In this document: positions 1 through 6,162 of the stretch, piece after piece
Numbering within the stretch: position 1 is the stretch's first letter
Layout of the letters: each line of letters begins with the position of its first letter
Assembly (NCBI GenBank): GCA_900545875.1
Contig: URAQ01000088.1
Location: 1-6,965 of the forward strand
Direction of reading: 5' to 3'
DNA: 6,965 nt
Origin: an uncultured Collinsella sp.
GTDB lineage: Bacteria > Actinomycetota > Coriobacteriia > Coriobacteriales > Coriobacteriaceae
Notes under the pieces: model-generated
The model's input: the letters and a program-made list of their open reading frames with translations, nothing else
What the model was told of the DNA's origin: nothing
Database searches by the model: none
Program-made: the position numbers and the translations under genes

Positions 1-1872
1 ATCCCCATGGCGCACCTGCCGATACTCCACGCCAGGTCGGTTCAATACCTCGGCAGGAGCATCCTCCAGCGCATCTGCCGCCACGGCAATCGTTCCGACC
101 GAAAACTGTTCGAGCACGGCAGGCAGACCACCCCAGTGATCCTCATCCCAATGCGTCACAAAGACGGCATCGATATGGTGCACGTTATTGCGAACCAACG
201 CCGCCACCACGCGCTCGTCGAGCCCGCAGTCGACGAGCGCTACTGTGCCGCCCTGGCGGATAAGAATCGCATCGGCCTGGCCCACATCGAGCACCGTCAC
301 CGAAGGCGGAGCGAACCGATCCCAGTAGGCGTACGGAATCGCAGCCAAGAACACCAGGCACGTAAGCCCCACCGCCATAGGACGTGCACGGGGACGCGGC
401 CACCAGACCAGCAGAACCGCCAGCAAACACGGCACTAGGTAAATCCACATGCTATCGGGCGGCACGCTCACGGATGCACCCGGCACGGCGGCAAACAGCT
501 GCTCGAAGAACAACGCGCAACGGGCGGCAACCATGGGCACAATGAGCGCCCAAATCCGCAATGGTGCCACGAGCGAATAGGGAACCAGTACGATCGACAC
601 AGCGAGCAGTACGCTCACCACCGGACCGATGACCGCATTTGCCAGCGGAGCAATGAGCGAGAACGTACCGAAGGCAGGAATGGTAATGGGGAGCGTCGCC
701 AACTGCGAGCACAGCGTGACGGAAAGCATGCTGGCAACGCCCGACGGCACACCCAACTCACCCAAAGCGTAGGTCGCATAGGGGCAAAAGCACAGAATGG
801 CTAAGACGCTGGCACATGAAAGCTGAAAGCCCATCTCGAACAGCACCGTCGGCCGCAGTAGCACAAAGATGGACATGGTTACGAAGAGCGCCGATGCGCC
901 GTGCCGGCGACGCCCTGCGCCGTTTACGACAAGCGTCGCGAACACCATGCAGCACGCGCGCACGGCCGAGGGAGACGCGCCCGTAAAGGCAGCGTAGCCC
1001 ACAAGCGTTATCGCCAATATCACCCGCCGAAGACCACGTGAACACCGAGTCTTTTGCAATACGCCCTCAATTACAAACCCCACGATAGACAAATGGCTGC
1101 CGGAGACGGCGATAAGATGCGCCGTACCCGTCACCGAAAACCAGTCGCCCGCCGACTGGGCGCGCAGCTCGGCCGAACGACCGCAGACGACACCGGCTAT
1201 GAGTGCACGCGCCGGGTCGGTCGCAGGCGCGATGGACGCAAGCAGCCCATTTCGTAGCCGAAGCAGCGGCCCCGGAGAGCCCTCATCGACCGACACAATC
1301 CGAACGGCTTTTACCTTGCATACCTCGCCTCGGAGCACGCGCGATCGTCCATACGCATCGTTCTCAAAACGCGAAACGCGACCGATAACACGCACGTGCG
1401 CCCCGACCTTGAGCTCGCGGTCGCACGATAGGCGAACCGTTGCCAAGTTCTTACCGTCCGCGCGTGCCTCGCAGGTATAGGAATACACGTCGTCGTTTAT
1501 TGATGGATCGCCCTGCACGACAAACTCGAGGCTGCTTGCCGCTCGACCGTCGAGCGCCTTCGAGGCGCTTAGCGCACCCACAGCCCACCAGGCCGAGACG
1601 ACCGCTCCCGCCACGAGACCGACGGACGCGGCATACAGCCACCGCTTCAAAGGGGCAAGCCGCGCACATGATTGAGCCAGCATAACAAATACCGCCGCCG
1701 CAACGGGAATGGTCCATAGCGGCCCGACCGCTGGCGCCCGCTCCCTCAACAGCGCATCAGCGGCCATGTTGAGCACCAAGACGCAGCTCATGCACATGCC
1801 GGCACACAGGGTCATCGTCCACGGAAGCAGGGGCCGCGGAGGCATAACACGCTCGCGCTCGGTCGCACTCAT
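1..1872 (-). CDS. comEC: ComEC, DNA-uptake channel protein (3' end beyond window)
   Basis: ComEC is the inner-membrane channel that imports single-stranded DNA during natural transformation. Reading from ATG at 1872, the frame is open for 624 codons to the window edge without a stop. Three hydrophobic segments near residues 18-38, 53-70 and 79-101 precede a soluble OB-fold-like part (about 113-200). The polytopic competence domain (about 220-515) carries the family motif HLIAVSGSH at 252-260 and S300-P-S followed by VRA. A metallo-beta-lactamase-like domain starts at about 525 with LDVGQ (528-532), then DCG (548-550) and H574-x-D576-x-D578-H579, the HxDxDH form of the motif usual in ComEC. 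The start codon overlaps the comEA stop as ATGA. No Shine-Dalgarno sequence is visible, so translation is probably coupled to comEA. About 100-200 C-terminal residues are probably missing. The frame and motifs make the assignment firm. Confidence 0.95.
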   Translation of the reverse strand, partial: MSATERERVMPPRPLLPWTMTLCAGMCMSCVLVLNMAADALLRERAPAVGPLWTIPVAAAVFVMLAQSCARLAPLKRWLYAASVGLVAGAVVSAWWAVGALSASKALDGRAASSLEFVVQGDPSINDDVYSYTCEARADGKNLATVRLSCDRELKVGAHVRVIGRVSRFENDAYGRSRVLRGEVCKVKAVRIVSVDEGSPGPLLRLRNGLLASIAPATDPARALIAGVVCGRSAELRAQSAGDWFSVTGTAHLIAVSGSHLSIVGFVIEGVLQKTRCSRGLRRVILAITLVGYAAFTGASPSAVRACCMVFATLVVNGAGRRRHGASALFVTMSIFVLLRPTVLFEMGFQLSCASVLAILCFCPYATYALGELGVPSGVASMLSVTLCSQLATLPITIPAFGTFSLIAPLANAVIGPVVSVLLAVSIVLVPYSLVAPLRIWALIVPMVAARCALFFEQLFAAVPGASVSVPPDSMWIYLVPCLLAVLLVWWPRPRARPMAVGLTCLVFLAAIPYAYWDRFAPPSVTVLDVGQADAILIRQGGTVALVDCGLDERVVAALVRNNVHHIDAVFVTHWDEDHWGGLPAVLEQFSVGTIAVAADALEDAPAEVLNRPGVEYRQVRHGD

Positions 1873-2582
1873 ACGCAGATGCAATCTTTGATTTTGGCAA
1901 GCTTCTTCTCGCCGATTCCCGACACACGCATCAGGTCGTCAACCGAGGCAAAAGCACCGTTCTTTGTCCGCTCATCGATAATCGACTGGGCCATGGAGGG
2001 ACCGATGCCCGAGAGCGTCTGCAGCTCTGCCGCGCTTGCCGTATTGATGTTTACCAGGCCTGTTGCGCCGCTCACGCCCGATGATGCGGAAGTCCCACCA
2101 TCAACACCGGCTTCCGCAATAGACGCCTGCTGCTCCCCTACCGTTGGAACGTGGATTTTTTGTCCATCAGTGACCTTAGATGCCCGATTGAGCCCCGTAA
2201 CGTCTGCCTCGGGCGCCAGCCCGCCGGCGGCATCAATCGCCTGAGCCACCCGCGCGCCGTCCTTGAGACGATATACACCGGGCGACACAACGGCGCCATC
2301 GACATCGACATAGACCTCTGCCGCGGCAGAAGCCTTAGTCGAAGAACCTTCGGATGTCTTTCCGCTCGAGGCATCACCGGATCCCGGCTCCACCAACGAG
2401 CCCGAACCGTCAGTGCGCTCAAACGACACGGCGCCGGCACCGCCGCCAAGGTTCGCCATCGCCAAGCCGCTCGACATCGCAATGACGACCAGTATCGCCA
2501 TCACCACTGCCTTATGACCGAGCAGCTTGTCCGCCAAGCGGTCCATCTTTTTGACCCGTTCGTGTTGTTCGCGCTGCGCCAT
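1869..2582 (-). CDS. comEA: ComEA, membrane-anchored DNA receptor for competence
   Basis: A 237-residue protein that binds incoming double-stranded DNA outside the membrane and passes it to ComEC. Domains in order: a short charged cytoplasmic N-terminus, one transmembrane helix (about 25-43), and a Ser/Gly/Ala-rich linker (about 46-88). An SLBB domain follows (about 89-149; VDVDGAVVSPGVY, then AIDAAGGL), then a second flexible linker (150-174). The C-terminal helix-hairpin-helix pair (175-237) has NINTAS, LSGIGPSMA and VSGIGEKKL. This is the standard ComEA architecture. I chose ATG at 2582 because GGGAGG lies 7 nt upstream and the TM segment then sits about 25 residues in, as usual. The frame is open upstream to an ATG at 2660, but neither that ATG nor the one at 2603 has a ribosome site. 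The last codons overlap comEC. Confidence 0.95.
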   Translation of the reverse strand: MAQREQHERVKKMDRLADKLLGHKAVVMAILVVIAMSSGLAMANLGGGAGAVSFERTDGSGSLVEPGSGDASSGKTSEGSSTKASAAAEVYVDVDGAVVSPGVYRLKDGARVAQAIDAAGGLAPEADVTGLNRASKVTDGQKIHVPTVGEQQASIAEAGVDGGTSASSGVSGATGLVNINTASAAELQTLSGIGPSMAQSIIDERTKNGAFASVDDLMRVSGIGEKKLAKIKDCICV

Positions 2583-2589
2583 AGCAAAA

Positions 2590-2595
2590 CCTCCC
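2590..2595 (-). promoter_or_regulatory. Ribosome binding site of comEA
   Basis: GGGAGG on the minus strand, 7 nt before the ATG at 2582. It is the only good Shine-Dalgarno sequence among the possible comEA starts and decides the start choice. The upstream in-frame ATG at 2603 is preceded by a pyrimidine-rich stretch. Confidence 0.8.
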
Positions 2596-2637
2596 AACAC
2601 CATCGTGTCAGGAAAGGAGCCCTGTAACAGCCACGCC

Positions 2638-2680
2638 CCAAAACCGGTTTTAGCGGTCAAACCAAAAGCCGACCAAAACC
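2638..2680. repeat. Palindrome and CCAAAA repeats upstream of comEA
   Basis: The gap of about 210 bases between thiI and comEA contains a perfect 12-bp palindrome, AAAACCGGTTTT, at 2640-2651. It also has three copies of CCAAAA (plus strand) starting at 2638, 2662 and 2673. The last two are 11 bp apart, about one helical turn. The cluster sits 56-98 nt before the comEA start, where a regulator could bind. No regulator is identified, and I see no convincing -35/-10 pair in this gap. The function is inferred from position only. Confidence 0.35.
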
Positions 2681-2750
2681 TTGCACAAATCCGTCCATTT
2701 ATTCAGGCACACGTCAGCAAATGAACACTTAGCCACAAAATGCCCAGATA

Positions 2751-2785
2751 GCAAAAGACCGACGATGCAGACGCATCGTCGGTCT
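2751..2785 (-). terminator. Rho-independent terminator of the mihF-gmk-rpoZ-thiI operon
   Basis: A perfect 13-bp stem (arms 2756-2768 and 2773-2785, AGACCGACGATGC and its complement) closes a 4-nt loop. On the minus strand it starts 10 nt after the thiI stop codon and runs into TTTTGC, giving a short U-tract. Stem strength, position and tail all fit an intrinsic terminator separating thiI from comEA. On the plus strand the stem is not followed by a T run. Confidence 0.9.
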
Positions 2786-2795
2786 ATGCACAAAT

Positions 2796-4040
2796 TTACT
2801 CGTGATCTTGGTAAATCTCACGCGGAGTAAGCTCCGAATGTTTGCGTTTTAAGGTCTTAGGGGCCTTATACGTGTTGCTCTCAAAGTCGATGTACTCGGT
2901 CTGCTTGAGCAGGCGCTCGATCATCTCCTCGTGATCGAACAACTCCCAGGCCTCATGCACGGCATCGAGTTTAGCGTGCGTCTCGGGACGGCGCGGCATA
3001 AACAGCGTGCAGCAGTCGGGAGCGGCCTCAGTGGAGATATCGAACGTACCGATCTCCTCGGCGCGCGCGATGATCTCCTGCTTGTCCGAACCGATGAGAG
3101 GGCGGAACACGGGGATCTTCACGGCCTCGTTGACGGCCATGATATTCTCAAGCGTTTGGGAGGCAACCTGCCCAAGCGATTCGCCCGTAACAATGGCCTT
3201 GGCACCCTCGATGTGCGCAATGCGCTCAGCAACCGAATACATAATGCGGCGATACATGATCACGCGCAGGTTGCTGGGACAGGTGACCGAAATCTCACGC
3301 TGGCAGTCGCCAAACGGCACTACGTACAGTCGGCCGATCTGGACACCCGGCTCAAGCGCACGGATGATGTCCTGCACCAAATACTCGCTCGTATCGGGCG
3401 TCTGCGGACGACCGGAGAAATGTACCGGCACGCACACCGCGCCGCGACGCGCGAGCATCCAGGTCGCCACCGGAGAATCGATACCCGAAGAAAGCAGCGT
3501 CACGACCTTGCCGGCAGACCCCACCGGCAGACCGCCCACACCGCGCTCGGAGCGCGCATACACGTAGACGCTACCCTGGACCACCAGTACGTGCACCATA
3601 GCGTCAGGATCGTGCATCTGAACCTTTTTATCAGGAAACGCCTCGCACAACACCTCGCCCACCTGACGATTGATGTCAATCGAGGTGAGCTCATAGTCAG
3701 TATTGGAGCGCTTGGCGTGCACCTTAAACGAATCGAAGGAACCAAACTCGCGCAGCGCCTTCACGGCGGCGGCGCAGTACTCCTGCGGGTCGCGGTTGGT
3801 GTGATACGCCAAAGACACACGAGCAACGCCGGGAACGGTGCGAATGACACGCGCCGCCTCGTCGGCCTGATGCTCGTTAAAGGTCACGAGGATATAACCG
3901 GAAATTCGAGACACGGCATTCACGGAAAAGGCGGCCAAGGCCGCCTTGATGTTATCCATGAGGATATGCTCAAAATGTGCGCGGTTCTTACCCTTCAGTC
4001 CAACCTCGTGATAGTGGACCAGGCAGACGCGAGCCGCCAT
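2796..4040 (-). CDS. thiI: ThiI, tRNA 4-thiouridine synthase / thiamine sulfurtransferase
   Basis: A 414-residue ThiI, which adenylates uridine 8 of tRNA and transfers sulfur to make 4-thiouridine; in many bacteria it also supplies sulfur to ThiS for the thiamine thiazole. Visible parts: the N-terminal ferredoxin-like region (HYHEVGLKGKNR, 9-20), a THUMP domain (about 60-165), and an ATP PP-loop domain from about 177 with SSGIDSP at 184-190. TGESLGQVASQT lies at 285-296 and a Cys343-Cys344 pair in PDCCTLF, one of which probably matches the conserved sulfur-accepting cysteine near 344 of the E. coli enzyme. There is no C-terminal rhodanese domain, so it is the short Bacillus-like form, which takes sulfur from a partner cysteine desulfurase. 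The first Gly of the usual SGGxDS loop is Ser here. The ATG abuts the rpoZ stop with no spacer and only a weak GAAG upstream, so coupling is likely. Confidence 0.95.
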   Translation of the reverse strand: MAARVCLVHYHEVGLKGKNRAHFEHILMDNIKAALAAFSVNAVSRISGYILVTFNEHQADEAARVIRTVPGVARVSLAYHTNRDPQEYCAAAVKALREFGSFDSFKVHAKRSNTDYELTSIDINRQVGEVLCEAFPDKKVQMHDPDAMVHVLVVQGSVYVYARSERGVGGLPVGSAGKVVTLLSSGIDSPVATWMLARRGAVCVPVHFSGRPQTPDTSEYLVQDIIRALEPGVQIGRLYVVPFGDCQREISVTCPSNLRVIMYRRIMYSVAERIAHIEGAKAIVTGESLGQVASQTLENIMAVNEAVKIPVFRPLIGSDKQEIIARAEEIGTFDISTEAAPDCCTLFMPRRPETHAKLDAVHEAWELFDHEEMIERLLKQTEYIDFESNTYKAPKTLKRKHSELTPREIYQDHE

Positions 4041-4322
4041 TTAGGCTTCAGCAACCTTGTGGCCGAGCGCCTTCTCATAACGGGCCTCGTCGTAAGAGAT
4101 GTCGCCGTCGACAATCTCATCCATAGCCATCGAAATGGTATCGGCACCGGAAAGCCCGATGGTGATGTCATCGACATCCTGGACGGCAAGCACGCGATTG
4201 TGCTGGCCACGCAGCATGCTATTGATGTCGCAGGCGCGCTTGGAGGCAAGCGAAGCGAGCAGGAAGCGGTTGTGATCGGTCTTCTCCAGAAGATCGTCAA
4301 TGCAAGGCTTTACAACGGACAC
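4041..4322 (-). CDS. rpoZ: RNA polymerase omega subunit
   Basis: A 93-residue omega subunit, which helps fold and retain beta-prime in the RNA polymerase core. The family signature is at residues 18-33: NRFLLASLASKRACDI, with the Lys-Arg-Ala centre. The rest is short and acidic, as usual. The start is GTG at 4322, 5 nt after the gmk stop. AAAGGA lies 10 nt upstream inside the end of gmk, and GAGG lies closer, overlapping the gmk TGA. The TAA stop abuts the thiI ATG. Lying directly downstream of gmk is the conserved arrangement in actinobacteria and many other bacteria. The length fits the family and nothing looks broken. Confidence 0.93.
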   Translation of the reverse strand: MSVVKPCIDDLLEKTDHNRFLLASLASKRACDINSMLRGQHNRVLAVQDVDDITIGLSGADTISMAMDEIVDGDISYDEARYEKALGHKVAEA

Positions 4323-4327
4323 GGACC

Positions 4328-4897
4328 TCAGATCCTTTCATGCATATCGAGAACGCGAACGAGTTCATCGGTCGCGCGGTCGAGATCGTCATTAACCACG
4401 ACGTCGTCGTAGCGGTCGGCAAGGGCAAGCTCATCGGCGGCGTTTGCCATACGCAGCTCAATCGTCTCGGGCGTCTCGGTACCGCGACCGACTAGACGCT
4501 CGCGAAGCACCTCAAGCGAAGGCGGCTTGATAAAGATCAGCACGGCCTCGGGGAAACGCTCCTTCACCTGCAGGGCGCCCTGGACATCGATCTCCAAAAT
4601 CAGAGACGCGCCCGAGGCGAGCTTGGATGTGACCTCGCTCACCAACGTGCCGTAGCAGTTACCGTGGACCTCGGCCCACTCAACAAACTCACCGTTTGCC
4701 ACGCGGCGGTCGAACTCCTCGCGCGTCAGAAAAAAGTAGTTGACGCCGTCGACCTCACCTTTACGTGGTGCTCGCGTGGTAGCCGAAACCGTCAGGCCCA
4801 GGTTCGAGCGGCGCTCGCGCACACGAGTGACGAGCGTACCCTTGCCTGCGCCTGACGGTCCAGAAATCACAAAGAGCTTGGAATCCTGAGCGCTCAC
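4328..4897 (-). CDS. gmk: Guanylate kinase
   Basis: A 189-residue guanylate kinase (GMP + ATP to GDP + ADP), needed for GTP and dGTP supply. The P-loop is GPSGAGKGT at 13-21. The GMP-binding part has S38, R42, R45 and Y54 (SATTRAPRKGEVDG, then NYFF), with E73 and Y82 in EWAEVHGNCYGT. EIDVQGA at 102-108 and lid arginines R134 and R138 follow. Length is within the usual range. The start is GTG at 4897, directly after the mihF TAA stop, and no Shine-Dalgarno sequence is visible in the preceding bases, so translation probably depends on ribosomes finishing mihF. It sits between mihF and rpoZ as in other actinobacteria. Confidence 0.96.
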   Translation of the reverse strand: MSAQDSKLFVISGPSGAGKGTLVTRVRERRSNLGLTVSATTRAPRKGEVDGVNYFFLTREEFDRRVANGEFVEWAEVHGNCYGTLVSEVTSKLASGASLILEIDVQGALQVKERFPEAVLIFIKPPSLEVLRERLVGRGTETPETIELRMANAADELALADRYDDVVVNDDLDRATDELVRVLDMHERI

Positions 4898-5206
4898 TTA
4901 TTTGGTCAGCTGCTCGAGGAGCTGCTCGCGCTGACGGACGCCGAGGCCCTGGACGCGACGGGTAGCGGAGATACCGAGCTCCTCCATGATCTTGGCGGCC
5001 TTGGCCTTGCCATAACCAGGGAGAGACTCGATGAGGGTGGAAACCTTCATGCGGGAAGCGATGGGGTCATCGGAGTTGAGCACGGACTCGAGGGACTTCT
5101 CGCCCTTCTTGATCTGCTCGCGAAGCTCAGCGCGGGCATGACGTGCGGCAGCAGCCTTCTCAAGAGCCTGCTTGCGCTGCTCGTCGGTAAGCTGAGGGAG
5201 TGCCAT
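4898..5206 (-). CDS. mihF: Integration host factor, actinobacterial type (mIHF)
   Basis: A 102-residue actinobacterial integration host factor, a nucleoid-associated DNA-binding protein unrelated to the IHF-alpha/beta pair of enterobacteria. The N-terminus MALPQLTDEQR with the basic Ala-rich helix (KAAAARHARAE, 17-27) and the core KVSTLIESLPGYGKAKAAKIMEELGI (54-79) match the family. The core holds the H2TH-like DNA-binding motif (LPGYGKAKA), followed by RRVQGLG (83-89). I chose ATG at 5206 because GGAGG lies 5 nt upstream. An in-frame TTG at 5218 would overlap that site. It is first in the mihF-gmk-rpoZ-thiI operon, and its TAA abuts the gmk GTG. It was first described as a factor stimulating mycobacteriophage L5 integration, and its main role is chromosome architecture. 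Confidence 0.93.
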   Translation of the reverse strand: MALPQLTDEQRKQALEKAAAARHARAELREQIKKGEKSLESVLNSDDPIASRMKVSTLIESLPGYGKAKAAKIMEELGISATRRVQGLGVRQREQLLEQLTK

Positions 5207-5210
5207 TCGT

Positions 5211-5216
5211 ACCTCC
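5211..5216 (-). promoter_or_regulatory. Ribosome binding site of mihF
   Basis: GGAGGT on the minus strand, with GGAGG 5 nt before the ATG at 5206. It fixes the mihF start and argues against the in-frame TTG at 5218, whose next codons are the site itself. It is the only strong Shine-Dalgarno sequence in the four-gene operon. Confidence 0.85.
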
Positions 5217-5247
5217 AAATAGTTGGGTTATTTCTGATTCAATAATT

Positions 5248-5279
5248 GGCATTTTAGCACGTAGAACGTACAAAATGCC
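5248..5279 (-). promoter_or_regulatory. Probable extended -10 promoter of the mihF operon inside an inverted repeat
   Basis: On the minus strand TAAAAT (5256-5251) differs from TATAAT at one base and is preceded by TGC, giving an extended -10 element. The expected start point near 5244 would leave a leader of about 40 nt carrying the mihF ribosome site. No good -35 is present. An inverted repeat, GGCATTTT at 5279-5272 and AAAATGCC at 5255-5248, brackets the promoter: one arm overlaps the -10 and the other falls near -35. That layout could be an operator. The promoter call is moderate; the operator idea is inference. Confidence 0.5.
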
Positions 5280-5284
5280 CAATC

Positions 5285-5312
5285 GCGGGTCCATAGGTTA
5301 GACGATACCCGC
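5285..5312. repeat. Short inverted repeat between pyrF and mihF
   Basis: GCGGGT (5285-5290) and ACCCGC (5307-5312) form a 6-bp stem around a 16-nt loop. No T run follows on either strand, so it is unlikely to be a terminator. It lies just upstream of the predicted mihF promoter and may be regulatory or chance. Confidence 0.3.
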
Positions 5313-5342
5313 AAAAAGTGCAATATACTGCGCCCAAAGTTA

Positions 5343-5400
5343 AGCCCCTGACCTGCGATTCCACACAAAGGATGGGAAAGTTTACGCAGGCACAGGGGCT
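5343..5400 (-). terminator. Long hairpin after pyrF, likely 3' end signal of the pyr genes
   Basis: Two nested stems with a small internal bulge: AGCCCCTG (5343-5350) pairs with CAGGGGCT (5393-5400), and CCTGCG (5352-5357) pairs with CGCAGG (5385-5390). Together they give 14 bp around a 27-nt loop. The hairpin begins 45 nt after the pyrF stop, which suits a terminator for pyrD-pyrF. On the minus strand, however, the stem is followed by TAACTTTGGG, a poor U-tract. On the plus strand it is followed by ATTTTGTGC. The large loop and two-part stem are unusual for an intrinsic terminator, so a structured RNA or bidirectional signal is also possible. Confidence 0.45.
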
Positions 5401-5445
5401 ATTTTGTGCTAATGAGACCCAAAAGTGGTGACTTAGGGGAATCTT

Positions 5446-6162
5446 TTACGCGACGTTTTCGACCAGCTCGGCGACGATAGCGTCAAAGGCGGCAACCGGA
5501 TCGTCGGCACCGGTGATGGGACGGCCCACCACAATGTGGCTGGCGCCACGCTCGATAGCCTGGGAAGGCGTCGCCACGCGGGACTGGTCACCAAGGGCGG
5601 CACCCACCGGACGCACGCCCGGAGTCACGATCAAGGCATCGGGACCCAGCAGCTCACGCATGTCGTGAGCCTCCATCGGCGAGCACACGATACCATCGAT
5701 GCCGTTGGCCTGAGCGAGCTTTGCCAGGCGGGCGGCCTCCTCGGCCACGGGCGACTCGACGCCAATCTCGCTCAAGGCATCCTGATTCATGCTCGTAAGA
5801 ACGGTGATGGCGACGAGCTTGGCGCGGTCCTCGCGCGCCTCCTCGGCACCCTCGCGGCAGGCAGCGAGCATGGCGCCCGAACCCAAACCGTGGACCGAAA
5901 GCAGATCGGCACCGGCAAGCGAGGCCGAGCGGGCGGCACCGCGAACCTGATGCGGAATATCATGGAACTTAAGGTCAAGGAAGACCTTAAAGCCCAGGTC
6001 CTTGAATGTCTTGACGATCTGGGGACCCTCGGCGTAATAGAGCGTCATGCCCACCTTGAGCCAAGCGGCATGACCAGAAAGCTCGTGGGCGAGCTCGAGC
6101 GCACGCTCACGGTCGCAGTCGAGGGCGACGATAACGCGGTCGCGGGCATCGGTCTCTAGCAT
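5446..6162 (-). CDS. pyrF: Orotidine 5'-phosphate decarboxylase
   Basis: A 238-residue OMP decarboxylase, which catalyses the last step of UMP synthesis (OMP to UMP + CO2). The TIM-barrel family motifs are clear: VALDC (12-16), K36 in WLKVGM, and the catalytic Asp-Lys-Asp array D63, K65 and D68 in LDLKFHDIP. VTPGVRP at 179-185 and the phosphate-binding VVGRPIT (211-217, R214) complete the site. The LDLKFHDIP form marks the group I enzyme found in E. coli and B. subtilis, not the group II form typical of mycobacteria. The ATG at 6162 overlaps the pyrD stop by 7 nt, with AGGTG 7 nt upstream inside pyrD, so the two are co-transcribed and probably coupled. Length is normal and the gene is intact. 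Confidence 0.96.
   Translation of the reverse strand: MLETDARDRVIVALDCDRERALELAHELSGHAAWLKVGMTLYYAEGPQIVKTFKDLGFKVFLDLKFHDIPHQVRGAARSASLAGADLLSVHGLGSGAMLAACREGAEEAREDRAKLVAITVLTSMNQDALSEIGVESPVAEEAARLAKLAQANGIDGIVCSPMEAHDMRELLGPDALIVTPGVRPVGAALGDQSRVATPSQAIERGASHIVVGRPITGADDPVAAFDAIVAELVENVA

Noticed and set aside
185..1045. Three short minus-strand open frames (185-448, 452-712, 758-1045) suggesting a broken gene
   Set aside because: They are out of frame with the continuous comEC frame, which I read without a stop from 1872 to 1. They are shadows and not evidence of frameshifts.
2583..2660. Longer comEA start at 2660 (263 residues)
   Set aside because: There is no ribosome site before the ATG at 2660 or the one at 2603. 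The ATG at 2582 has GGGAGG at a good distance and gives the usual ComEA N-terminus.
2583..2750. Promoter for comEA, for example TTGACC near 2660 on the minus strand
   Set aside because: TTGACC matches a -35 at five of six positions, but nothing resembling a -10 follows at 16-18 nt. TAAATG further upstream has no fitting -35. A promoter is expected here but I cannot place it.
2931..4412. 493-codon plus-strand open frame antisense to thiI, rpoZ and gmk
   Set aside because: It overlaps three well-recognised genes on the other strand. Its product is low-complexity, rich in His, Arg and Gly, with no recognisable domain, as expected for the antisense shadow of GC-rich coding sequence.
5362..5425. 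Micro-ORF of about 20 codons starting at ATG within the hairpin loop on the plus strand
   Set aside because: The AAAGG is too close to the ATG, the frame lies within the stem, and there is no sign of coding constraint.
5536..6159. 207-codon plus-strand open frame antisense to pyrF
   Set aside because: It lies wholly within pyrF and has no ribosome site or family motifs, so it is a shadow frame.
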